Position numbers and translations under genes: made by a program. A DNA stretch of 64,000 nt from DATKBT01 sp035546295 (lineage in GTDB: Bacteria; Acidobacteriota; Thermoanaerobaculia; Multivoradales; Multivoraceae): NCBI GenBank assembly GCA_035546295.1, contig DATKBT010000167.1:14654-78653 (forward strand). Reading direction: 5' to 3'. The notes under the pieces were generated by a model, which had not been told where the DNA came from, made no database searches, and saw only the letters and a list, made by a program, of their open reading frames with translations. Shown here one piece after another: positions 15,676-24,935 of the stretch (position 1 is the first letter of the stretch; every line of letters begins with the position of its first letter).

Positions 15676-17643
15676 ATGCTCCGCGAGCTCAAGCGCGATC
15701 TGCAGGCGCGGATCTCGGCCCTGCTTCGGGCGCGCTTCTCGATCGAGCACGATGCGGTGATGGAGGTGCCCCCTCGGCGCGAGCTCGGCGATCTCGCCTC
15801 GCCAGTGGCCCTGCATCTGGCGCGCGAGCTGAAGCGAAAGCCGCGCGACATCGCCGAGGCGCTCGCCGGCGAGCTGGAGCTGCCCGCGCTGGTCGAACGG
15901 CTGTCGGTCGAGGGACCGGGCTACCTCAACTTCTTCCTGGACCGGCGCACGGCGGCCGCCCACCTGCTCGACGCCGAGCCCATCGCGGCGCTCGATCCGC
16001 CCGCGCTCGACGGGAAAGCCGCCGGCAAGGTGATCGTCGAGCACACCAACATCAACCCGAACAAGGCGGCCCACATCGGGCACCTGCGCAACGCCGTCCT
16101 CGGTGACATCCTGGTGCGCAGCTATCGGGCGCTCGGCTATCTCACCGAGGTCCAGAACTACATCGACGACACGGGCGTGCAGCTCGCGGACGTCGTCGTC
16201 GGATTCTGCGATCTGCGCGGCGAGACGGCCGCCGAGGTCGCTGCCCATCCCGACCCGTTCGACTACCTGTGCTGGGACCTCTACAGCGAGGTCGGGCGCT
16301 GGTACGAGCAGGACTCCGCGCGCCTCGAGCGCCGCCGCGCGACCCTGCACGAGCTCGAATCCGGGGAGGGCGATCGCGCCGCGCTCGGACGTCTGGTCGC
16401 GCGCCGGATCGTCGGCCGTCACCTTTGCACCATGGCGCGGCTGGGGGTCGGCTACGACCTGCTGACCCGGGAGAGTGAGATCCTCCGGCTGGAGTTCTTC
16501 CGGACGGCCTTCGAGAAGCTGCACGAGCGAGGCGCGATCCGTCTGGAGGCGGAGGGCAAGAACCGCGGCTGCTGGGTGATGCCGCTCTCGGAGAGCGAGG
16601 AGTTCCAGGGTCTGGAGGATCCCGACAAGGTGATCGTCCGTTCCGACGGGACGGTCACCTACGTCGGCAAGGACATCGCCTACCAGCTCTGGAAGTTCGC
16701 GCTGCTGGGGCGAGACTTCGAGTACCGGCGGTTCGAGGGCTGGCCGGCATTGTGGGAGACGGGCCCTGCGGAGGACGCTGAGGTCGGAGGCGGCCCAGGG
16801 GGAGGCGGGCCGCCGCCGTTCGGGGGCGGATCGTTGGTGGTCAACGTGATCGACGCCCGGCAGAGCTACCTCCAGAAGATCGTGCGTGCCGGCCTCGAGG
16901 CGCTCGGGCACGAGGACGAGGCGCGACGGTCGGTCCATTTCGCCTACGAGATGGTCTCGCTCTCGCCTCAGACCGCGCGGGTGCTGGGCTACCTGGGCGA
17001 AGAGTCCGAGGACCAGCGGCTGGAGATGTCCGGGCGCAAGGGCATCGGAGTCAAGGCCGACGACCTGCTCGATCGGCTCGAGGCCAAGAGCCGCGAGGAG
17101 ATCGTGAAGCGCAACCGCGATCTCGAGGGCGAGGAGCTCGATCGCCTCGCGCGCCAGATCGCCACCGCCGCCGTGCGCTACTTCATGGTGCGTGCCACCA
17201 CCACCCGGGTCATCGCCTTCGACCTCGACGAGGCGCTCAGCTTCGAGGGGGACTCCGGCCCCTACCTCCAGTACTCGCTGGTGCGGGCGAAGAACATCCT
17301 TCGCCGGCTCGACGAGGCCGGATTGGCCATCGCTCCCGACCCCGACCTGGTGCGCGCCGCCGACCCCGCCCGGTGGTCAGACGACCTGTGGGACCTCGTC
17401 TTCACCGGCGCCCAGGCGGAGCAGGTGGTGGCCAAGGCGGCCGAGACGCTCGAGCTCTCGCTGATCGCGCGCTGTGCCGTCGACCTCGCCCAGAAGTTCC
17501 ACGCCGTCTACCACAAGCACCCCATCCTCCAGGAGGAGGACGTCGAGCTGCGCGCGGTGCGCCTTGTCGCACTGCACGTCTTCCGCCGCTCGCTGAGGGC
17601 GATCTGCGAGCTGATCGGCGTCGAAGAGCCCGACCGGATGTAG
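15676..17643 (+). CDS. argS: Arginyl-tRNA synthetase
   Basis: This class I synthetase of 655 residues charges tRNA-Arg. It has the N-terminal Add-1 domain (tRNA D-loop recognition), HTNINPNKAAHIGHLRNA with the HIGH motif (about 123-140), VQNYIDDTGVQLADVV, a degenerate KMSKS region (MSGRKGIGVKADDLL) and a C-terminal DALR-type anticodon-binding domain. A Gly/Pro-rich insertion (EVGGGPGGGGPPPFGGGS, near residues 370-390) interrupts the catalytic domain just before NVIDARQSYLQKI and looks like a flexible loop specific to this lineage. Repeat copy B starts directly after the stop codon. Confidence 0.96.
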   Translation: MLRELKRDLQARISALLRARFSIEHDAVMEVPPRRELGDLASPVALHLARELKRKPRDIAEALAGELELPALVERLSVEGPGYLNFFLDRRTAAAHLLDAEPIAALDPPALDGKAAGKVIVEHTNINPNKAAHIGHLRNAVLGDILVRSYRALGYLTEVQNYIDDTGVQLADVVVGFCDLRGETAAEVAAHPDPFDYLCWDLYSEVGRWYEQDSARLERRRATLHELESGEGDRAALGRLVARRIVGRHLCTMARLGVGYDLLTRESEILRLEFFRTAFEKLHERGAIRLEAEGKNRGCWVMPLSESEEFQGLEDPDKVIVRSDGTVTYVGKDIAYQLWKFALLGRDFEYRRFEGWPALWETGPAEDAEVGGGPGGGGPPPFGGGSLVVNVIDARQSYLQKIVRAGLEALGHEDEARRSVHFAYEMVSLSPQTARVLGYLGEESEDQRLEMSGRKGIGVKADDLLDRLEAKSREEIVKRNRDLEGEELDRLARQIATAAVRYFMVRATTTRVIAFDLDEALSFEGDSGPYLQYSLVRAKNILRRLDEAGLAIAPDPDLVRAADPARWSDDLWDLVFTGAQAEQVVAKAAETLELSLIARCAVDLAQKFHAVYHKHPILQEEDVELRAVRLVALHVFRRSLRAICELIGVEEPDRM

Positions 17644-17645
17644 GT

Positions 17646-17738
17646 CGCCTCCGAATGTGCTGGGTAGCACATTCTCCGGCTAGATTCTTTCGCGGCTCCA
17701 AGCGCCTTCGGCGCGTCGCCGCGGACAGCCGTAGAACC
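17646..17738 (+). repeat. Dispersed 3'-end hairpin element, copy B
   Basis: This copy directly follows the argS stop. The hairpin is a 9-bp stem, GAATGTGCT (17653-17661) with AGCACATTC (17666-17674), loop GGGT. TCCGGCTAG and the conserved tail CGCGGCTCCAAGCGCC, GGCGCGTCGCCGCGGACAGC and CGTAGAACC follow. The stem sequence differs from copies A, C and D but is still fully paired. A further small hairpin, CCGGGT/ACCCGG, overlaps and follows its end (17737-17755). Confidence 0.8.
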
Positions 17739-17763
17739 GGGTGGCCAATACCCGGACAACCTC

Positions 17764-19881
17764 CTAGTACGCCAGGAGGTCCTCGGCGACCTCCGCGACC
17801 CGCTGCGCGCTCGGCAGCAGCTCCTGCTCCAGGCTCTTGACGAAGGGGACCGGAAGGTCGGGGTAGGCGACGCGACGAACCGGCGCATCGAGCCAGGCGA
17901 ACGCCCTCTCCGCGACCACCGCGGCGACCTCCGCGCCGAAGCCGGCCGTCGCCTGGGCCTCGTGCACGACGATCACCCGGCCGGTCTTGCGCACCGAGTC
18001 GAGGACGGTCTCGGCGTCGAAAGGGACCAGGGTGCGCAGGTCGACGACCTCGGCATCGGCCCCGCGCGAAGCCAGCAGGTCGGCGGCCTCGTTGCAGGTC
18101 CAGGTCGTGGCGCCGTAGCCGACCAGCGTCACCGTGTTCCCCTCGCGCAGCACGCGCGAGCTGCCGAGCGGCTCCTCCTCGCCGGCCGGGATCGGCCCGC
18201 CGAGGCGCCCCTTGATCCTCCGGTAGAGGTACTTGTGCTCGCAGAAGACGACCGGGTTGGGATCGCGGATCGCGGCCACCAGCAGGTCGTGGGCATCCTC
18301 CGCGGTCGCCGGACAGACGACCTTGAGCCCGGCGGTGTGGGCGAACCAGGCCTCCGGGTTCTGCGAATGGAAGGCGCCAGCGCCGACCCTCCCGCCCGAA
18401 GGCAGCCGGATCACCAGCGGGCAGGCCTGCTCGAAGCGGTAGTAGAGCTTGGCGGCGACGTTGACGATCTGGTTGAAGGCGCAGGAGACGAAGTCCGCGA
18501 ACTGCATCTCGATCACGGGGCGATAGCCGAGCAGCGCGGCGCCCACCGCCAGCCCGATCGTGCCGCTCTCCGAGATCGGTGTGTCGAGGACGCGGTGCGG
18601 CCAGCGCGCGTGAAACCCGCGGGTGACGCGGAACGCCCCCTCGAAGGCGGCGATGTCCTGCCCCAGGAGGATCACGGAGGGATCGCGCTCGAGCTCCTCG
18701 AGCAGCGCGCGGTGGACCGCATCGACGTAGCTGAGCTCCTCACGCCGGGGAGCGCTCGTCGCCCGCCCTCCGCGCCACGCAGCCGTGACCGGAGCGAAGG
18801 CGGGACGCCGCGCCACCGCCGCCGCGGGCGCCGCCGCCGTCAGGCCGTAGTCGACGGCGTCCTCGACCAGCTCGGCGATCCTGGCGTCGAGCCGCGCGCG
18901 CGTCGAAGGGTCGAGGGCGCGGTCGCGCTCGAGCCGCTCGGCGTAGGCAGGCACCGGATCCTCGTCGAGGTAGCCCTCGAGCTCGGTGCGCGGCACCACC
19001 TTGAGCGAGTCGTCGCCCTCGGCGTGACCGCGCATGCGGCCGACCATCGCCTCGACCAGGAACGGGCCGCGACCTGACCGCACGTGCGCGGCCGCGCGCT
19101 CGAGCAGGCTCTCCACCGCGTCGGCATCGTTGCCGTCGACGGTCGCCGCCTCGATCCCGTAGCCGACGCCGCGGTCCGAGAGGCGGGCGGCCGCGTACTG
19201 CGCGGCCGCGGGGGTGGAGAAGGCGTAGCGGTTGTTCTCGATGACCAGGATCAGCGGCAGGCGCCAGACCGCCGCGAGGTTCAGCCCCTCGTGGAAGTCG
19301 CCGGTCGAAGTCCCGCCTTCGCCGATGAAGTTGATCGCCAGCCTCGGCGGCTCCTGCTCACCCCGCGAGAGGGCGAAGGCACAGCCGGCGGCGACCGGGA
19401 TCATCGAGCCGAGATGGCTGATCATTCCGACGTGGGCGAGCCCACTCTCGCGGTGGAAGTAGCCGTAGTGGAACGAGCGCTCGATCCCCTGGCTGAACCC
19501 CTCCCCCTTGCCCAGGAGCTGGCAGCAGAGCCGCCGCAGCAGGTCGCGGGGCTCGGGCCTCGAGGGGGGCAGCGAGCGAATCGCATCGAAGCCGAAGCCC
19601 GGGAAGGTCCGCTCGGGATCGAGGTAATAGCCGAGAATCGCCGCCAGGTCCCGGTGCAGGCTGCACAGCACGTCCCCCGGCTCGAGCAACAGGCCCGCCG
19701 GCGCGGTGGTCGCTTCGTTGCCGATCGCGCTGTACCACTTGGCGACGCGGCCGCCGAGCCGGAGCGACTCGAAGCGGGCATCGAGCTCCCGCGAGAGCTT
19801 CATCACGGCGTATCGGAGCTGGCGCCGCAGATCCTCCGCCGCAAGGCTCTGCGGCGCGCTCGCTCGGTCCGGGGCGGTCAC
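17764..19881 (-). CDS. 2-oxoacid (branched-chain type) dehydrogenase E1, fused alpha and beta subunits
   Basis: The 705-residue protein fuses both E1 subunits. The alpha part has IGNEATTA, HLGSMIPVAAG and the thiamine-diphosphate motif GEGGTSTGDFHEGLNLAA continuing to ENN (about 187-217). A linker of about 50 residues follows, then the beta part from about residue 385 (SYVDAVHRALLEELERDPSVILLGQDIAAFEGAF, TPISESG, QFADFVSCAFNQIVN, RLPSGG, H-SQNPEAWF). It would catalyse oxidative decarboxylation of a 2-oxoacid and reductive acylation of E2 lipoyl groups. The sequence is closest in style to 2-oxoisovalerate E1, but substrate is not certain. E2 and E3 genes are absent nearby. Its start overlaps the kinase stop (ATGA). 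Confidence 0.9.
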   Translation of the reverse strand: MTAPDRASAPQSLAAEDLRRQLRYAVMKLSRELDARFESLRLGGRVAKWYSAIGNEATTAPAGLLLEPGDVLCSLHRDLAAILGYYLDPERTFPGFGFDAIRSLPPSRPEPRDLLRRLCCQLLGKGEGFSQGIERSFHYGYFHRESGLAHVGMISHLGSMIPVAAGCAFALSRGEQEPPRLAINFIGEGGTSTGDFHEGLNLAAVWRLPLILVIENNRYAFSTPAAAQYAAARLSDRGVGYGIEAATVDGNDADAVESLLERAAAHVRSGRGPFLVEAMVGRMRGHAEGDDSLKVVPRTELEGYLDEDPVPAYAERLERDRALDPSTRARLDARIAELVEDAVDYGLTAAAPAAAVARRPAFAPVTAAWRGGRATSAPRREELSYVDAVHRALLEELERDPSVILLGQDIAAFEGAFRVTRGFHARWPHRVLDTPISESGTIGLAVGAALLGYRPVIEMQFADFVSCAFNQIVNVAAKLYYRFEQACPLVIRLPSGGRVGAGAFHSQNPEAWFAHTAGLKVVCPATAEDAHDLLVAAIRDPNPVVFCEHKYLYRRIKGRLGGPIPAGEEEPLGSSRVLREGNTVTLVGYGATTWTCNEAADLLASRGADAEVVDLRTLVPFDAETVLDSVRKTGRVIVVHEAQATAGFGAEVAAVVAERAFAWLDAPVRRVAYPDLPVPFVKSLEQELLPSAQRVAEVAEDLLAY

Positions 19882-21848
19882 CGGTGATCGTCTCGCGCCG
19901 CGCTCGCGGCCTCGACCCGTTGCCCGAGCTCGAGCGTGCGGGGATCACCGGGAGCCAGCCGGCGGAGCACCATCAGCGCGATCTCGGCCTGCTGCTGATC
20001 GTCGCGGGCAAGCAGCTCCTCGATCGTCCGGATCGCCTCCTTCACGCCGTCCCGGCGGAGCGCCGCCTGCTCCTCGCGGTCGACGCGCTCGAGCTTCTCG
20101 GCGATGTGATGCTCGTCCGGTCGCAGCGCATCCATCGCATGCACCAGGTTGCGCGCCTCCTGCCACCGGCCCTCGCGCAGGGCCGTCTCGTAGCGCTTGT
20201 CGAGGCTGCGCCGCTCCTCGACGCGCTTCCTGGTATCGAGGGACTCGCGGATGCGGGCGCGGTAGAGGTCGAGGACCAGCTTGGGGACGTCGAGCATGGC
20301 GAGCAGCTCGAGCTCGTTCGATGCCGCCTCCATGCGCCCCTGGGCGATGAGATCGTCGAGCCTGGCGCGCCGCACCCGGACCTGCTCGTCGAGCTGCCGC
20401 TGCTGCTGCTCGATCTCCCAGCGGCTGCGCAGCCGCCGCTCCAGCACCGGAAGCGACGCGAGGCGCTCGAGCGCTCGCTCGACGCCCTGCTCATCGCCGG
20501 CTTCGATCGCCGCCATGCCCGCTGCGAGCTGGCGCTCCCCCTCGAGCTTCTCCTCTCCTGCGATCGACCGCTCCTCGATCCGCCGAGCGAGATCCTCCCG
20601 GTCGGCGTAGCTGGGGTCGATCTCGAGCAGGGTCTCGAACGCGAGTCGCGCCAGCTTGTCCTGACCGGTCACCAGGTACTGATCGACCATCTCGCGGGTC
20701 TGCATCGCCTGGAGCCGCCGCTTCTGGTCGATCCGGCTCTCGGTCGGATGGTCCTCGGCGTGCTCCACGTCGTCCCCTCGGAGCTCCTCCTCTTCGACCG
20801 GCTGCCACCCTGCCGCGAAACCTGCGCCGGGCGTCTCGACGATCGGCTCCAAAGGCTCAGCCTCCGCAGCCTCCGCCGGAGTCGGTGCGCCCGGAGGAGC
20901 GCTCTCGGTCTCGCCGCCGGGGTCCATCCGCTTGGCGCGAACCGAGCGGCGCGGATCATAGATCGTCTGGATCGCTTCCCGGAACGACGTCGCCGCCCGG
21001 TAGCGGACCGACCGGTCGACGGCGAGGCCCGTCGCGAGCACCTCGTCGAGCCCCTCGGGGATCGGCTGGCGCGCCTGCTCGCTGAGCAGGAACGTGCCGT
21101 TCTCGAAGCGCTCGACAAGACCCGCGCTGCTGGCGAGTGGCTCGAAAGGGAAGCTCCCGCTGATCATCTGGAACAGGACCACGGCGAACGAGAACACGTC
21201 GCTCTGCTGGTCCGGTCGTACCCCGGGATCGAGTGAGACGTGCTCGGGGGAGCAGTAGTTCAGCTTGCCGCCGAATCGCCCCTCGCTCGACTCGGCGAGC
21301 GCGCGCTCGTCGAGGCTCTGGGCCAGCCCGAGGTCGATGATCTTGAGGTTCAGGCGGCCTCGTGGATCGCTGGTGATCATCAGATTGTCGGGGCTCAGGT
21401 CCCGGTGGACGATGCCGGCGTGGTGGATGGCCTCCAGGCCGGAGAGCGCCTGAATCGCCAGCTCGAGAGCGATGGTGACCGGGAACGGCCCCTTCTCCCG
21501 CAGCCAGCTCCCGACGTCCTGCCCCTCGATGTACTCCCAGACCATGTAGAAGGAGCCGTCTCCGAGCTGCGAGAAGTCGTGCAGGGTGGCCACCCGCGGG
21601 TGCTTGACCTGGCTCGCCAGCCGCGCTTCACGGATGAACCGCTCGGCCGCACGCTCGTCCTCGGCGGGCTCGGCGGGCTCGGCGGGCTCGGCGGGCTCGG
21701 CGAGCCTGGCCGGCAGGACCTTGATCACCCGCAGCTCGTCGAGGTGGCGGTGGCGGACCCGGTACACCTCGCCCATGCCTCCCCCGCGGAGGCGTCCGAG
21801 CACCTCGTACTTGCCGTCGATGATGCTGCCGATCTCGAGGCGGCTCAA
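19878..21848 (-). CDS. Cytosolic Ser/Thr protein kinase with helical C-terminal half
   Basis: Residues about 12-290 form a Hanks-type kinase: glycine loop GRLRGGGMGEVY (18-29), VIKV with K43, HRDLSPDN (148-155), DLG in place of DFG (172-174) and SPEH. The C-terminal half (about 330-656) is charged, helical and coiled-coil/TPR-like (ALERLASLPVLERRLRSRWEIEQQQRQLDEQ). No transmembrane segment or PASTA domain is seen. The TTG start at 21848 has AGGAG about nine bases upstream. An Ala-Glu-Pro repeat in the N-lobe (about 50-62), encoded by a 9-bp tandem repeat, lies between the K43 strand and the C-helix. It is co-translated with the E1 gene. Confidence 0.9.
   Translation of the reverse strand: MSRLEIGSIIDGKYEVLGRLRGGGMGEVYRVRHRHLDELRVIKVLPARLAEPAEPAEPAEPAEDERAAERFIREARLASQVKHPRVATLHDFSQLGDGSFYMVWEYIEGQDVGSWLREKGPFPVTIALELAIQALSGLEAIHHAGIVHRDLSPDNLMITSDPRGRLNLKIIDLGLAQSLDERALAESSEGRFGGKLNYCSPEHVSLDPGVRPDQQSDVFSFAVVLFQMISGSFPFEPLASSAGLVERFENGTFLLSEQARQPIPEGLDEVLATGLAVDRSVRYRAATSFREAIQTIYDPRRSVRAKRMDPGGETESAPPGAPTPAEAAEAEPLEPIVETPGAGFAAGWQPVEEEELRGDDVEHAEDHPTESRIDQKRRLQAMQTREMVDQYLVTGQDKLARLAFETLLEIDPSYADREDLARRIEERSIAGEEKLEGERQLAAGMAAIEAGDEQGVERALERLASLPVLERRLRSRWEIEQQQRQLDEQVRVRRARLDDLIAQGRMEAASNELELLAMLDVPKLVLDLYRARIRESLDTRKRVEERRSLDKRYETALREGRWQEARNLVHAMDALRPDEHHIAEKLERVDREEQAALRRDGVKEAIRTIEELLARDDQQQAEIALMVLRRLAPGDPRTLELGQRVEAASAARDDHR
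21660..21705 (-). repeat. 9-bp tandem repeat inside the kinase gene
   Basis: Four perfect units and one imperfect unit of TCGGCGGGC (plus strand) encode Glu-Pro-Ala repeats in the N-lobe of the Ser/Thr kinase. Because the unit is a multiple of three, slippage would change protein length without breaking the frame. Confidence 0.8.
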
Positions 21849-22009
21849 GGATGTGGGCTCCTGGGAGTCAAGGCGCGCCGGGAGCGCATCAGACTATCAA
21901 CGGAGCTCGTCGCGAGGCGTGCCCCCGCGGCAGTGGGGAGGCGCGTCGAAACGTCTGCCGAACGGCGCTCGACCGACGATTCTTCGGTTGTCCGAGTATT
22001 TCGAGATCC

Positions 22010-22186
22010 TTCTACGGCTGTCCGCGGCGACGCGCCGCAGGCGCTTGGCTCGACCCGCTTCGCAGGCTCAGCGCGTTTCACCGCTTCTCGCTTCGACTTC
22101 GCTCAGCTCGGAGTGGAGCCGCGAGAAATCGCTAGCCGGAGGATCTGCTATAGCGCGCGCAGCGCGCCCAAGCAGATCGAGGCTAG
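22010..22186 (-). repeat. Dispersed 3'-end hairpin element, copy C
   Basis: This copy starts on the ftsZ stop codon. The stems are CTAGCC (22132-22137) with GGCTAG (22181-22186), GATCTGCT (22142-22149) with AGCAGATC (22171-22178), and an inner GCGCGC hairpin. The conserved tail is interrupted by an internal module of about 75 bases (in element direction CGAGCTGAG to CTGCGAAGCGGG) that copy D shares. The tail ends in GGACAGCCGTAGAA. The ftsZ TAG stop lies within the outer arm. Confidence 0.8.
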
Positions 22187-23523
22187 TCCATCTGCTTGCG
22201 CAGGACGGTGGGGATGTCGTAGTCGTCAACGCTCGACCAGTTCGGGCCGAACCCGCCTGGATCCTCCTGGTGGCTGTGGGCGATCACCTTCTTGTAGAAG
22301 GGAACGTCGTCGACGTCGGCGGATTCGGTGCGCTCACGCTCCCGCGCCGGCTCCGGTTGCGCCGCCTCGCGTCCTTGAAGAGAGGGCTCGGTGTGGGGCG
22401 GCGGCTCGGCGGGCGGGCGGCGCTGGGGGACCGGCTCGGGATCCGACGACGGCTCGGCGGGCGCAGCCTCGCGCGGGAGACGTTCGCGGACGAACGGACG
22501 CATCGGCGGCGCGGGCTCGCAGTCGGCCTCGTAGTTGAAGCCGGTGGCGATCACGGTCACCTTCATGTCGTCCTCCAGGTTGCGGTCGATCACCAGGCCC
22601 GAGATGATGTTGGCGTCCGGATCGACCGCCTCCGAAATGGTTCGCGCAGCCTCGGCGACCTCGTGGAGAGTCAGGTCGGCGCCACCCGTGATGTTGATCA
22701 GGACGCCGCGCGCCCCCTGGATCGAGGTGTCCTCCAGCAGCGGCGAGGAGACTGCCCGCTGAGCGGCCTCGAGGGCGCGGTTCTCGCCCTTCGCGACGCC
22801 CGTGCCCATCAGGGCCATGCCCATCCCGGACATGATCGTCCGCACGTCCGCGAAGTCGCAGTTGACCTCGCCGGGAACCGTGATCAGGTCGCTGATGCCC
22901 TGCACCGCCTGGCGCAGGACGTCGTCCGCCATCAGGAACGCGTCGGAGAGCGGCGTGCCGCGGTCGACGAAGCTGAGCAGCCGTTCGTTGGGGATGGCGA
23001 TCACGGTATCGACCGCTCCGCGCAGCTCTTCGATCCCGCGCTCGGCGAGCTGCATGCGTCGCCGCCCCTCGAACGAGAACGGCTTGGTGACCACGGCGAC
23101 CGTCAGCGCGCCGATCTCGGCGGCCAGTGACGCGATGATGGGCGCGGCGCCCGTCCCGGTTCCGCCGCCGAGGCCGGCGGTGAGGAACACCATGTCGGCG
23201 CCGTCGAGCAGGCGCAGGATTTCCTCGGTGTCCTCGAGCGCAGCCTTGCGGCCGACCTCCGGATCGGCGCCGGCGCCCAGGCCTCGGGTGAGCTGGATGC
23301 CGAGCTGGAGGCGGTTGGGCGCGCGGCACTTGGTGAGCGCCTGCAGGTCGGTGTTGGCGGCGATGAACTCGATACCGCGCAGGTTCGAGTCGATCATGCG
23401 GTTGACCGCATTGCCGCCGCCGCCGCCGACGCCGACGACCTTGATCCGAGCGGGCAGCATGGGATCCTCGTCGAGCGTGATCGGGAGCTCGTCCTTTGTC
23501 TGATGGTCGTCGAAGAGAATCAT
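22183..23523 (-). CDS. ftsZ: Cell-division tubulin homologue FtsZ
   Basis: The GTPase that forms the Z-ring is 446 residues long. It has GVGGGGGNAVNRM (31-43), the tubulin signature GLGGGTGTGAAP (117-128), and T7-loop region residues in GEVNCDFADVRTIM. A variable Pro/Glu-rich linker of about 90 residues leads to the conserved tail DDYDIPTVLRKQMD, which normally binds FtsA and other partners. The ATG at 23523 follows AAAGAGGTG by about seven bases; a longer open frame upstream (to 23652) is unsupported. It is the last gene of the dcw cluster, and repeat copy C overlaps its stop codon. Confidence 0.97.
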   Translation of the reverse strand: MILFDDHQTKDELPITLDEDPMLPARIKVVGVGGGGGNAVNRMIDSNLRGIEFIAANTDLQALTKCRAPNRLQLGIQLTRGLGAGADPEVGRKAALEDTEEILRLLDGADMVFLTAGLGGGTGTGAAPIIASLAAEIGALTVAVVTKPFSFEGRRRMQLAERGIEELRGAVDTVIAIPNERLLSFVDRGTPLSDAFLMADDVLRQAVQGISDLITVPGEVNCDFADVRTIMSGMGMALMGTGVAKGENRALEAAQRAVSSPLLEDTSIQGARGVLINITGGADLTLHEVAEAARTISEAVDPDANIISGLVIDRNLEDDMKVTVIATGFNYEADCEPAPPMRPFVRERLPREAAPAEPSSDPEPVPQRRPPAEPPPHTEPSLQGREAAQPEPARERERTESADVDDVPFYKKVIAHSHQEDPGGFGPNWSSVDDYDIPTVLRKQMD

Positions 23524-23692
23524 CTGGGCACCTCTTTCTGTCTCAGCGTCGGGGCCGCCACGACGGTTGGTCTCGAGTGGATCGGGTGGGGCAGGATGCG
23601 GGGCGCGCGCTGCTCGCGCGCGCCCGACGGACGCGCGCCGGCGCCCGGGCAATGCGCTCTCGGTCGAGGTCTCCAGGTCTCATCGTCGCGCC

Positions 23693-24931
23693 TCACAGCA
23701 GGTCGGAGAACATCCCGCGGAGGTTGCCGACCACGTCGCGGACGCTCCAGCTCTTGCGACGCCTGCGGCCGATCGCCTGCTCCGCCTTGAGCGCGTAGCC
23801 GAGCAGGCCGGCCGCCGTGGTCCAGGCCGGGGAGTTGATGACCTCGATGAGCCCGCCGAACCCGGCGGGCAATCCATAGCGCACGCGCGTGTTGAAGATC
23901 TGCTCGGACATCTCGAGCAGGCCGGCGAGCTGGGCGCCGCCGCCGGTGAGCACCACGCCGCCGCGCGGCGGTCCGTCGCAGCCCACCCGGTGGAGATCGT
24001 CGCGGATCATCTCGAACAACTCCTCGGCGCGCGGCTGCAGGATCTCGGTGAGCTCGCGTCGGCGCACCACGTGCGGGCTGCCGCCGCCGACCGGCGGCAC
24101 CGAGATCCCCTCCTCGTCTCCCACCAGATGCGCCAGGCAGCAGCCGCTCTTGAGCTTGATTTTCTCGGCCTCTTCGAACGGCGTGCGCAGCATCTGGGCG
24201 AGGTCGCTGGTGAAGTGGCCGGCGCCGATGGGCACCACGCCCGAGTGGTGGACCTCGCCTTCCTGGAAGAGACCGTAGCCAGTGGTGCCGCTGCCGATGT
24301 CGACCAGCAGCACGCCCAGGTCGCGCTCGTCGGGGAAGAGCACCGCTTCGGCGGCGGCGAGGGGCTCGAAGACCATCTCGGTGACCCGGATCCCGGCGCG
24401 GTTGATGCAGGTCACGAGCGTCTGGCCGCGCGTCGCGTGCGCGGTCACCAGGTGGACCGCGGCCTCGAGCCGCGACCCGACCATCCCCAACGGCTCGGCG
24501 ACCCCCCCTTGGTCATCGACCAGGAACTCCTGGGGGATGGCGTGGAGGATCTCACGGTCCGACGGCAGCGCCGCCGACTGCGCGGCGTCGAGCACCCGCC
24601 GGATGTCCTGCTCGGTGATCTCCCGGTCCTTGCGGGCGACCGAGACCATGCCCCGGCTGTTGACGCTGCGCACGTCGACTCCGGCGACCCCGACGTAGGC
24701 CCGCTCGATCTCGACGCCGGCCATGATCTCGGCCTCCTCGGCGGCCTGCTTGATGGCGTCGACGGTCTGGTCGACGTTGACGATGTTTCCTCGGCGCGTG
24801 CCTCGATTGGGAGCCAGGCCCTTGCCGACCACCTCGAGCGGACCGTTCTCCTCGGCGCGCTGGCCGATCAGCACGCCGACCTTCGAAGAGCCGATGTCGA
24901 TGCCAACGAAATACCTGTCCGGTCTGGCCAT
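23693..24931 (-). CDS. ftsA: Cell-division protein FtsA
   Basis: This actin-like ATPase anchors FtsZ to the membrane. The 412-residue protein has the phosphate-1 motif VGIDIGSSKVGVLIG, the SHS2 (1C) domain, VDIGSGTTGYGLF (phosphate 2), VLTGGGAQLAGL (adenosine motif) and a C-terminal amphipathic helix, WSVRDVVGNLRGMFSDLL, as membrane-targeting sequence. The ATG at 24931 is preceded by GGATGAGG and sits four bases after the ftsQ stop; GTG 24946 is an in-frame alternative. A 169-bp gap, GC-rich and without an evident gene, separates it from ftsZ and may hold an internal ftsZ promoter. Confidence 0.95.
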   Translation of the reverse strand: MARPDRYFVGIDIGSSKVGVLIGQRAEENGPLEVVGKGLAPNRGTRRGNIVNVDQTVDAIKQAAEEAEIMAGVEIERAYVGVAGVDVRSVNSRGMVSVARKDREITEQDIRRVLDAAQSAALPSDREILHAIPQEFLVDDQGGVAEPLGMVGSRLEAAVHLVTAHATRGQTLVTCINRAGIRVTEMVFEPLAAAEAVLFPDERDLGVLLVDIGSGTTGYGLFQEGEVHHSGVVPIGAGHFTSDLAQMLRTPFEEAEKIKLKSGCCLAHLVGDEEGISVPPVGGGSPHVVRRRELTEILQPRAEELFEMIRDDLHRVGCDGPPRGGVVLTGGGAQLAGLLEMSEQIFNTRVRYGLPAGFGGLIEVINSPAWTTAAGLLGYALKAEQAIGRRRRKSWSVRDVVGNLRGMFSDLL

Positions 24932-24935
24932 GGCC

